NCBI GenBank assembly: GCA_030544215.1
Contig: JARZZO010000013.1
Location: forward strand, 30,053,229 to 30,117,228
Origin: Zantedeschia hybrid cultivar
Lineage: Eukaryota; Streptophyta; Magnoliopsida; Alismatales; Araceae
Direction of reading: 5' to 3'
Length of the DNA: 64,000 nucleotides
This document shows positions 12,201 to 24,200 of the stretch, one piece after another. The notes under the pieces were generated by a model. That model was not told the origin of the DNA and ran no database searches. It saw nothing but the letters and a program-made list of their open reading frames with translations. Each line of letters begins with the position of its first letter. Position 1 is the first letter of the stretch. Both the position numbers and the translations under genes were made by a program.

Positions 12201-15200
12201 ACTCCTATTCTTCCACAAGGACAACCCAACCTTTCCCTGTACTCCTCTGGAACCTTATGAGAACCCTCAATGCTTCCTCTTTCCTCCCAGCGCACACCCT
12301 CTTCCCTTAGACTCCTCACCAGAAGCCCTTCCCATGTTTAATAGTACATAGGTCTTTTTCTCCTCCCATGTTTAGGTTTGGTGTATTATTTGTGGCTGAA
12401 ATTTGTTGATTCAGAACGAAGGTGATGCATTTTATTTGTGCTGAATAATTGGAAGGAGTTAATGCTATCACCTTTGGTAGAGGGCCTTAAATTCTTCTTT
12501 TTGTTTTTGTGTTTTTGGGTTGCAATCAACAATGACCAGTTGTGCACCTTCTTAAAAAAAGAATTAGTGATTCTGTGTTGGCCTTGGCTATGGTCATCCT
12601 CTTGGGCTTGACATGGGATGAAGCCTATATCTGTTGGTTGCAATTGTAAATTTTGGTTGCTAGCCCGGAGTGCCTGGATCATTTATGAGAATAGAAGTTC
12701 CTGAAAGTCTGTAAGAGGGGGAGCCTTGGTGCAATGGTAATGTTGCTCCACTGTGACCTGGTCGTGGTTTCAAATCCGGAAACAACCTCTTCGCAAAAAA
12801 GAAGAGGCCAACTGACCTGCTCCCTACAGTGCAATGGCAGGAGCCTTGTAGCAGTGGGCTCTCCTTTAATCAAATATTTTCAAAAAGAAAACTCTGGTGA
12901 TTGGGTGGTTAACAGTCCTTCTTGGTTACTTTCTTTTATGGTGACCTATGCTAGGGTGGTAATGTGATACTTTCTGCAACCTACAGTTTACTCAGTGCAA
13001 GCCACGTTTCTCTTTACCACCCAACAGAACATTAGTGATCTCATGCTTTTAGTCCAAGGGGTTGTTTTGGTTTGATGTAGAGTTCCGGGAAATGCTGTAA
13101 AATACTGCATTTTGTGTCTCATAGAAATGTGCTGTTTAATAGGTTTTTAACGTGCATTCTGTTGGACCAAGCAGCACCTAAATCCACAATGAAGTCTCTT
13201 TGGCAGGTGCACCCTAGAGTAAATTTTTTGAGCTGAGCTGTCAGTGCCATACTGCTGCTTGCCTCGTTATGTTCCAAGCTGACATGTTGTCCAGGCCTGC
13301 AGTTGGACGAGCTCAATTCCGGCTCTTTAACAGAATAGCTGCCCTGTGGATAATGGTTCCAAGGATACACTGATCCCTTTGGGACATGTCTTGACCTTGA
13401 TTTTCCTTTTAAATAAATTAAAAGCATCCAGAACCGGTCAAAGCACACATGGAATCAGTTGAGGCCATCTTATCCTGATTAGTCTTGAATATGATTAGAA
13501 ACTGGATCAAGCTATTATTGATCCCTTCCTGATTTTGCGTATTTCATCCTGATTTTGGGTAAACCTGAAACCAATGCAATTTGATAACCATATAAGTATG
13601 ATGACTTGCAATTTATTTTGATACACTTTGGTCATAAAGAACCCTCCTGCAATTTGTTGTCCCACCTGGCTCAATCAATCCCTTAACTGTTTGGTGGCGG
13701 AATCGGAATAGATCCATAAACAGCTATGCACCTCCGCAGCTATTGTCTTTTTTCTTCTCGCATTCATTCGACAGGGGGGATATACTTTGAGAATCGTAAT
13801 GGAGTCATCAGAAGGTGGCTGTTCGGCAGCACCATGGATAGGTAGGTTTGGATATCATTTATGCTATGAAGAAAGAGGTAAGAGAGCGGTAGGGCCAGAG
13901 TGCATAAGCAGCAAATTTTAATTTCTTTGCTAAAGATAGAGACACACACACAAGGATAAAGCTCCAACAAACAGTGGGATGCCTTATCCCATTCTTATTC
14001 CCAAAAATTGTAGAAAATGCTAGACTGGAAATAGGGGATGGCCATCTCTCTTCCCCTGTCGTAGAGGTACCAACCAGAGTTTGGTGATAAAGTCATTCCT
14101 ATCCATATCTAATCCCAATACAAAATGTGTGCTGTCCACTTTTTGACTCCTGTGCTATGTGTGAGTATTGCTTGCCTATTCCAGCTTTTCTTGAAGTCAG
14201 CATGCTTATTCTTCTCCATGGTGTCAGTCCATGGTTTGGTCAATCGGTTTGGTTTGGTCGATGTCCAATTTTACTCCAAATTACCTGATCGTGCACCGCT
14301 CCCCCCTATGCTTCCTTCCTCAGAGAGTCCTCAATCCTGCCTTCCGTGGTTAGTTGTAGACTTGTATTGCCCAGAATTTGAATGATAGTCTACTGTGTTT
14401 GATGCTAGCAGGTTTTGGCATAGGTTGCCATTGAAAAAAAAGAGAAGAAAAAGTGACAAAATGGAAATGTTACTGCAACTTACCTGTATATGCTATATTG
14501 CCTCTTTGCAACCAGGACTATTGGTGGTGTGCATTTCCGGGATCTTTTTGTATTCATATCTTCGAATTACGTCTAACACATGCTACAAGGTTTTAACTCT
14601 TGCTAATTAAAGACTATAATTTATGTGCATTGTAAGCCACCTTAGGAATTTGGCCGCAAGTTTGTTTTTAATGCGTCCTTTAAAGTTGATTCTGCAAAGC
14701 CGGTTATAATTTTATGATGTATTTACAGGCTGTGAGAGTTGAGCACTGTGAAAGGGTGCAAGTTATTGCAGCTGCAAGGCACATATGTATTGCTAACTGT
14801 CGTGAATGTGTGTTTTTCTTGGGGGTGAATCAGAGGCCTCTTATTCTTGGTGATAACCATAAACTGCAGGTATAACTGAACTGTGTTCCCCAATACCTTT
14901 TGATTTTGATTGTTTATACTTGTGCCTTGGCTAATAAATTGTTTTTGATTGAGATAAGAATGGTAATGTTAATAACTTGCGGTGGTTCTGGTTAATGCGA
15001 ACTTGCTTTTGAAGAAAAAGAATGAGTGAATGGATCTAGCCATTCTAACATTTTGTCAGCAAAATAAGCTTGTACATGCCATGCTCCTCACAATTTACTG
15101 AATTTGGTAGATATCTAGTTATTCTTTTTCTTCAGGGCCATTTTTTTTTAAGTGGATGGTACCACCGTATATATTAATGAGAAAATAAAAAGTTACAAAT

Positions 15201-18200
15201 GTACAAAAATCAGGAGCACTCATATCCCACTCCATAAGCACCAAGAAGGTGCTTCATATGTTCTCCTCCAAAAGAAAAAAAAGGGAAGAACTGGCAACTT
15301 CATCTTTACAAAAAACACTCGTCCACTCTCTCACCCTGCACAAAATAAAAGACAGAAGTCTTCCCTGGGAGGATGACTGCCTCCTAAAAGTTCTCCTATT
15401 CCTCTCTGACCAAATCTCCCGTAGGGTAGCATGAAGGACCAACCAGCACAGAAGCCTGTCGCCCTTATATAGGAAAGTGCACGGGCAAAACCGAATCAAG
15501 TCCTTCACCCCAAGTTGCTGCTGCTTCTCAATATTCAGCAACAAGGAGTCACAAATCTCCACCGAATACGAACAAGAAGCAAAAAAGTGGTCCATCCCTT
15601 CATCCTTCTCACTGCAGAGACTACAAGTGGGAGCAACATCACGCCCAAAGCAAATGAACCTATCTGTCGTCAGCAGCTTACCATTAACAATTCTCTACAA
15701 AAGGATCTTGACCTTCAGCGGGGACTTTGGTTTCCAAATGTGACGAACAAAAGAGAACCGAGGGCCCCCGTCTGCTATAATCATATAAGCTGACCTGACA
15801 GAGAAAACACCCTGAGCATCCCAAGTCCAGTATATAGAGTCTAGTTGGGTGACATCCAACTCAAAGCCATCCAAAAGTTCCATGAGGGCAGCAGCTTACA
15901 AAAATTCTTCATCCCTAAGGTTTCTTCTAAATACTGGATTCCAAACCTCCCCACCGGTCTCCCTGTCCACCATCTGCTCCACCACCGCCTCTGGGAAGAC
16001 AACAATACTATATAACATGGAAAAAGCTTGAGACAGAGGAACATGTCCAGCCCATCTATCCATCTAGAAAGAGCAGGACTTGCCATCTCCTAAGGAAATA
16101 TGGGTCGCAGCCACCAACACATCCGCTGCCTCAAGGATGCCTCTCCAGACATGAGACACATTGTAGACAGTCTGCAAATGGAAGTCCCCCACCCTTGTCT
16201 TGTGATAATACTTATCTTTGATAACATCAGCCCACAACCCTGCTCGACCCTCACCAAACTTCCATAACCATTTCGACAAAAGAGCCAAATTGAAATCTCT
16301 AATATTTTTGATGCCAAGCCCTCTAAACTCCTTGCTCTTGCACACTCTCCCCCAACTGATGTCATGAAACCCTTTGTTGGGTCTATCATAACCACCACAC
16401 CAAAAGAATCTGCTACGGATACCCTCAAGCTTCCTCTCCACTGTCTTGGGAACCCTGAAGATAGAAAAATAGTAGATAGGCAAGCTATCTAGAACAGCCT
16501 GACACATGGTCAACCTACCACCAAAAGAAAGCAAACGACCCTTCCATCATGCCAGTCTGGACTAGTGCTTGTGGACACCCTGTTGCCAATCATTGCATTT
16601 TAACTGAGTTGGGGATAGTGGCAGACCCAAATATGTCATAGGGAAAGAACCCTTCTGACTTACACTCAAGGATAGTAGCAACTCTACTCAAGTAATCTTC
16701 TGGGACATTGATACTAAACATAGCACTCTTCTAGAAATTAACCTCAGGCCAGTAACCTCATCCTGCAACTCAATAATCAATCTCATGATGTATACTTGCT
16801 CCTCCCCACCAGCACAAAATAGAATGGTATCATCAGTATACTGCAAGTGAGAGATCACTCTATTGTAGGGATGTTCACAGTTTGGTTTGGTTTGAAGGAG
16901 AAATTTTAAAAACCAAACCAAATTGAAATACTTGACCAAACCGAACCGAACCAAACCGCAAGCCCTCCAAACCGAACCAAACCGAATTTGTGCGGTTTGG
17001 TTTGGGTTTGGTTTGGTTTGCGGTTTGGGCCTCTTTATAGGCTGGCCCATTAACGGGGATGGACATAGGCTAGTATAATTGGTTTTCAATAAATAAATTG
17101 CCATGGCCCTCTTTCAATACACCTATTTTTTGTTAATTCACATTTTATCTATAAATGAAGTGCTAGTTTTTGGGTGTCCTACATATCAATTATGGGCCGT
17201 GTAGGCCCAATGTGTTGTACAATCTTATTCAATATATTTAAGTGGTATTTAGAGCGTAAACTTGTAATATGTGGATTATTTTGCGTTGTCCCTATGATAT
17301 GTGGTTGTAAAGTCAATTTCGAGATGGGATCTCGAATGTGAGTTTGACTATACATTGACGCATACCTTAACTGTTCTTGATTGGAGAGTAATCACTCTGG
17401 GACATTGATTACTTGTAAATCAGCGCGCATGATGTGCATATGACCAATCTCACGGTCATAGGTGCGAGGTATCGACACATGTGTGGGTGTTTATTCTGGG
17501 AGGATGTTCACTGAACTGATCCGCTGATGGATCTTCAGATAGTTAATTATACCTAATGTCAACTGAAGATCCATATGTCTTAGTAGTATCGTTGATCCTT
17601 TGACCTGAGACATTAATGGGGTCTTGCATGAGGACTGATGTTGTTTAATGTTTGGTTAAGTGACTTTAACCATAAGTCATGAAACACCGAATTATTAGCC
17701 ACATCGGAATACATGCGAAGATCGTTAATGGTCAAGAAGGGATCGCTCACTGTTAGGTATATCACAGACAGTTAATGAATCATGACATGGACGCTTCACT
17801 AAATCCCTGGCCAGAGTGGTATCAGTTCGTTTGAAACGAACGTGAAATTATTATGGAGGTCATGGTCAAACGACACGATCACCAGTGGTTTGACGAAACC
17901 ATACCACACGATCGGATCGGACTCATAGAATGAGCGAGAGATTATAGCGATATAGTAACTGATGATTTACAGGTGCTAGATAGGGTGAAGATGAACCCGA
18001 CATCCTCTGGGATCACGTAGATTTGTTTGACCTAACGTGATAAAAAAAAGTTTGGAACTAATTAACCGGTTATTGGGAATATTTTTTTTAATTTACTTCT
18101 AATTAGATTAGAAGTTAATGGATCTTTAAATTAGAGAGATAATGGGCCTAGAGGATCACACACAAATAACTCTTGCAGAACGGAATATTATTGTATGGAA

Positions 18201-21200
18201 AAATATACTAAAGCATTAAATTTTTTGGGAAAAGAATTTATAAATGGCTTAAAAATATATATACAATAATGTAAAAGACATATATATATAATATATATTA
18301 TTAGGCTTATTTGATAAATGAGTTAATAATAATATATTGATTGATATATAAAATGTCATCGTGTTTACATTTAATCGTTGTTACTTTTAGCCGAGGCGGT
18401 AAAATGACGGGATTGGTTGAATGAACGGTTCAAGCTGCCGCCTTTAATCCTTTATATAAACCTATCTTCTTCTCTTCAACCCACTAGCTAATGAAACACA
18501 TTCACCATAGTTGGCCGTCAAGAAAAGAAAAGAAGAGTTGGACTCTTCCCAAGTTCTTGAGGCAAGAGGGTTTTGTGCGGGTTTTGGAGAAGAAGAACTC
18601 CGTTGCTGCGTGAGTTGGTATAGATTAAGTTCTAGAGGCCGGACGTTTGTACGGCTCAAAGTTTCGAGGAGTTCGGCATCGATTTTCATAGGATAACATA
18701 TTCTGTGTAAGGTGATAAATCTCATGTGATTTGTTTACGATCGTTTTTGTTGCATCAATCGGAGTCCGAACCGGTTTGGGAAATCATTTTGTTTTATGTT
18801 CTTCCGCTTCTGTGATTTCCTGGGGTTACGACCGATCCCAACATGAAGCCCATTTTTTTGTTCCGGAAGTAGTATACAAATTATAAAATAAGATTTCAAA
18901 TATGTTCAACCATTTTTACCCTATCTAACATATAAAACCACTAATTCCCCAATACAACAATTACACGGTAAACCATAAGTAAAATAAAATTTTGAGATTT
19001 TGTTGAAACACATTATGATTTACTAAAACTCCCAATGTATACATAAAAAATAAGATGAAAAATTACATTAGAATTGGGCTTAGACAACTTTACAATTTAA
19101 AGTACCTCATGGAGTCATGGCGGCTACAAATGGAAAATTTTATATCATGAGCATATAGTTTCACCTACATAATTATAGTAAACCAATAGACAAGTAGCAT
19201 ATAGAAATAAAAAATCCTATCAAAGTGGGAACATCCTTCCACCATATAATTTAACATTCATATGTCAAAGTGGGAAGATCAAAACCAACCTTTACTTCAC
19301 CCTAGTTACATAACATATGTAAATAATCACAGTAAAATCACATACATATGAAGAATCACATTCTAAAAAATTGACAAAGTGAAAGAGTAGAAGATAAACC
19401 TAACATCACATTCTCAATAATTGAAACCTGCTACATGTTGAATTATCAACATCCTTATAATATTGGAACTCTATAGAAAGAAAGATATATAATTCAAACT
19501 ATAAAATAAAAATGATTTTAAAAGATCATTAGATCTGTACACAACATATAATAAGTAAATGTTTTGTCCATCTATCACTTAAAATGAAATTGCATGTTCA
19601 TAAAAACAAGATTGTCATGATCACAAGTGTAATCCATCCAAAATTCAATAAGTAGATTTGGAATCCATCTCTTAGAGGAAGATCAACAAGTCATCATCAC
19701 AAATCTCTCTCCGTGCCAACATGTTCAAACCTGCTCACAAAAAATATAAAAAAGTAAGTTAATATATTAATCCAACTTACCATACAAGTCCAGTATGTTG
19801 AAAATAATTACCAAAACAATACATTGATCCAACTTACCTAAAAAGAACATCATAATAAATCATTAAACATCAATCACAAGCCAATATAATAACTGAAAGA
19901 TCTGAAAAAAAAAACATAAATTAACAATCAATAAAAAATGACATCATACTTGATAGGCAATAAAAATTGAAAGACAAATGTTACCGTTGTCTAATTGCTC
20001 AATCTCATCTAACTTCTCTTCAACATCTAGTGGAGTTGATGATGCCCGTAGCCAATCTTGAGAACAAATGAGTGCTTCTACTATCTTAGGAGATAGATAA
20101 CTCCTAAATGGATCAAGAACACGCCCTCCAGTACTAAATGCAGATTCTAATGCCACGGTGGAGATAGGGATAGCCAAGACATCACGTGCCACTTGTGAGA
20201 GAATAGAAAACCGTCCACTGTTAATTTTTCACCAACTCAAAATATCAAATGAATCTACATCCTCTTTTGTATCTTCATCCATGTACTTATCCAACTCTGA
20301 TTTTGCATCTCCACTATTATTTTCTGCTTTATGTTGTTTGAAACGAGATTTCAAGATTGATCTCATTTTTTGCATTGATTGTTTTGAATCTTACATACTT
20401 GAAATTGAACTTGAAGTTCTACCTTGGACTTTCTCATTTGATCTTTGTTGACCACTTGAAAGTGTGTTAAAATTCTTATACTCATCAAACAAAGAGTAAA
20501 TTGCTATTTTTATCCTTTTCTTTACCACTTCAGCCTTGTCACCTTTATATATTTGAGAAATTCCAAATTCCACATATTCAATTTTATATCGAGGATCAAG
20601 CACCACAACAAGAAATATCATAATGTTGAGCTTCTCCGGATTTCCCCAATATTTGTCACACTTTTGTTTCATTTTAAAAGCCATGTCACTAAAATCATGA
20701 TTATCACTTACACACCACTCTTTCGAAAGATAATCAACATTGCTAATCTCATGAAAATATGTATTAGAAGTGACATACAATGTTCCTGAAACCCTCAAAG
20801 TAAGGTCATAAAAACTCTCTAACAATTGAGTCAAATCTCTTACTTTATCCCAATCTCCATCTCTTGGCTTTCCTAAACCATCTCCTTCGGAAAGTTCACT
20901 TGCAAAGAAAAGATCATGTTCTTCAAATCTCTCAAAGGCTCTTTGAAAATTTTGAGCTGTATCTAGCATGAGATAAGTGGAATTCCATCTAGTATTAACA
21001 TCCAGACATAACAAACCCTTGTTTTGTATTTTTTCCTCTTCAACACAAACTTTGAATTTTTGTAAACGAGTGGGAGATTGCCTTACATATCTTACAACAT
21101 TGCGTACATGAGCAACTGAGTCATTTGCTAATTTCAAACCGTCATTGACAACCAAGTTCATGATATGTGCCATACATCTTATATGAAGATATTCACCTTT

Positions 21201-24200
21201 CAAGACACAACCATTCCAATTATTAATTCTCTTCAAATATCCAATAGCAACATCATTAGAAGATGCATTGTCAATAGTAATTGTCATAACTTTCTCAACA
21301 CCCCAACTATTTAAGCATTTTTCAATTGCCTCACCCTTATGACTAGAGATTGGAGAAAAATTTAGTATCTTTTTGTTCAACTTCCCATCATTGTCAATAA
21401 AATGAGCAGTTAAATATATGTAGTTGATTCTTTGTAAAGAAGTCCATGTATCTGTGGTAAGGCAAACTCTTCTACAATTATTTGACAATTTTTTTTTTCA
21501 ATTTCAACCTCTCTTCCACAAACAAAGCGTAACAATCACATGCAATTGTAATTCTTGAAGGAACAAGAAATTTATGCTGAGCAACACTACAAAAGTATCT
21601 TAAGCCTTGAGATTCAACATGTTTGAAAGGAAGTTCATCAATAATAATCATATATGCAAGTGCTTTTTGAATGAGCTCTTGATCAAACCTTCAATGTGTT
21701 ATAGAATCTATCCTCTCAAACTCTCCTTTCTCATTACTCATAGATGTTTGAAGAACAATTTGTGATTGTCCATCACTATGAGAACTGACTTTGCTAAATG
21801 GATATTTTTTGCATCTCATGTTCAAGTGTTGTCTAAGTGTACTAGTGCCACAGGTTCTAGGATCACAATTATAAATGAATCCACAATAATTACACTTACC
21901 TTTCTTGTCCATTTTCATCCTTCTCAAGTTTGGAAAAATGATCCCATACATCTGCTCTTTTCTTCATAACTTTTCACTTTAAGATCGGCCTTGAAGAAGA
22001 CGTACCGGTTGCATTCCCTTGCGTTGTGTTAGGCTGAGAACTTGTAGTTTCAGTTGCAAGTGGGGTATCACCGGTTTGCGACATCTAAACAAATGCATGA
22101 ACAAAAATATAAATAATCATGATATAAACAAAACTAACATTCAAAAGATCAGTATTAAAAATATTTCTCACATTAATAGATTCACTTGTCGATGCCGTTT
22201 TTGACAATATTCAATGTAAGAAAGCCTTGTAGATTATCCTGAAAAAATAATTCTTGCATCATTTCAGTGTGCAAAATAGTTACTGAAGTTTTAAATTAAG
22301 ATTCTAATTTTTAAAGAACATGACTACAGATTTCTTGTTCATCCTCTCTATATTATTCAAAGTGGGCTGGCTTATATAGAGAGGATGACTACAAAGTGGG
22401 CTGGCTTTTCTGGCTTATTTTTAAAGAACATGACTACAAAGTGGGCTGGCTTGTCTGGCTTATATTATTTACATCATTTATCACCTATGATCTTAATGAA
22501 GGATACATTACAAGTGTTGACGTAGGCATACATGCCAAACACATAGTATTTAAATATTTAGAAATAAGACATCAGGCATGAGAGGGGATATATATTGGCA
22601 TAGTAGATATTTACAAATAGGACATGAAGGCATATGAGGTCCTGAGGGATTATAATGTACGTGTATGCACATGTATTAATATTATTGTACATGTTGGTCT
22701 CCAAAGGAGTGGTTGTTAATCTCTAAAGAAGTTTGAACTATGTGCATGCTAGTCTCTAATACATCTGCAATTTTTTTGTTTCTTTTTTCTGTTGAAGCTC
22801 TCATGACAGGAAAACTATGTTCAAACTCCTGAAAAGAAGTGTCAACACTTGACGTTTTGAGAGAGCAAGCTTGTCCTCAGAAGAAGATAAATAAGATTAG
22901 ATTCCTCCTAATCTCGTTTGATATAGGCAGGCACCCTGGATACCACCCCCTGCTGCCACTAGGCATCATCTCATGGACGTCCAAACCATGTTCTTCCGCA
23001 TGTCCAGCGAACCATTTAAATAAACTAGTAGAAAGGGCATGTGTAAATCCTCTCAACTCACTTATATTATTAACAAGCTTTCATGGTAGAGAAAATGGAG
23101 GTTACTGAGGGCCGGTTACTGAGGACATCCTATGCAAGTAGCCATGAGGGCCGGTTACTGAGGACAGGTGGTTATGAGTTATGACAGGTTAGTGTTAGAC
23201 AAATATTGAGGGTAGACTAGTTCAATGTTATTCTAGGAGGGGGGATACTGGATACTTGGAGGATGCTTAAGACCTTGCTCAAGGCCATGCGGCAGTTGTC
23301 CAGCGAGGTGCGGGTTGTGTGACAGTTGGTCAGGGAGGTCGGGCTCGAGGTCGACAGGGGGCGGCAGTGCCGGCGGACCGCACAGTGAGAGAGCCCAACG
23401 TCTGCACAGCGCTGTGGTGAGGCGAGGTCGTATCCGATCCGATGGAGGGAGCCCGACGGTGGCACTTGCAAGGGAGTACGATGGTGGCACGGCGAGGGAG
23501 GCCGATCTGCTCGACGGTGGCCGTTGAGACTTGAGAGGGAGTTCGACGGCGGTGGCGCGGCGAGGGAGGCCGATCTGCTCGATGGCGGCATTGAGACTTG
23601 AGAGGGAGTTTGACGGCACGGGGAGGCGAGGTGGATGATGGAGCAAGCAAGCAGGGGAGAGAAGTTGGAGTTGGAGCCTTGGAGGTGGAACTGCAGCTGC
23701 GGCAGCCACGGTGGGGAGAAATTGAGAAAGTCAGGGCTGGGCATGGGTAGTCTACACCGTTGGATAGAAGATCCAATGGATCAAAAGGATCCTTAAATGA
23801 AAAGACCAATTTATCCTCGGATTATGCGGGTCGGTTCGGTTTATGGGCTGAGGAAACCGAACCAAACCAAATTTTTTTATTTCAGTTCGGTTTCAACCCA
23901 AACTGATTGTTTTTAGATTTTAACCCGAACCGAACCGAACCAAACCGAATTTCCTGGTTCGGTTTGGTTTTTCGGTTTGAACCGAATAGTGAACACCCCT
24001 ACTCTATCGTTATCACCAACCTGAAAGCCTTATACCAAACCTACTGACTTTGCTCTGTACCACATGGAACTCAACACTTGAGCCACCAGAACAAATAGCA
24101 GGGGAGAGAGGGGTCTCCTTGTCTAAGACCCCTCCTGCTAAAGAAAGACTGAGTCGGTTCCCCATTCACAAGAATGGCAAAAGATGCAGCAGAAACACAT

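Larger units (their letters stand above)
16866..24001 (-). mobile_element. 7.1-kb Ac-like hAT transposon with degenerate transposase
   Basis: Terminal inverted repeats are TAGGGATGTTCACAG (16866) and, at the right end, GTGAACACCCCTA (reverse complement TAGGGGTGTTCAC). The 8-bp target duplication is CTCTATTG (16858-16865) / CTCTATCG (24002-24009), lying inside LINE-3. Both subterminal regions are packed with AACCGAACC/GGTTTGGTTT motifs (16875-17030 and 23830-23985), as typical for hAT transposase binding. The transposase gene is on the minus strand (19944-21960). A solo LTR (17161-18843) and GC-rich leader repeats (23290-23760) lie inside. The two termini, duplication and transposase together make this firm. 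Confidence 0.93.

Noticed and set aside
12766..12777. B-box considered as a real tRNA gene
   Set aside because: No cloverleaf or acceptor stem can be formed; it belongs to the SINE.
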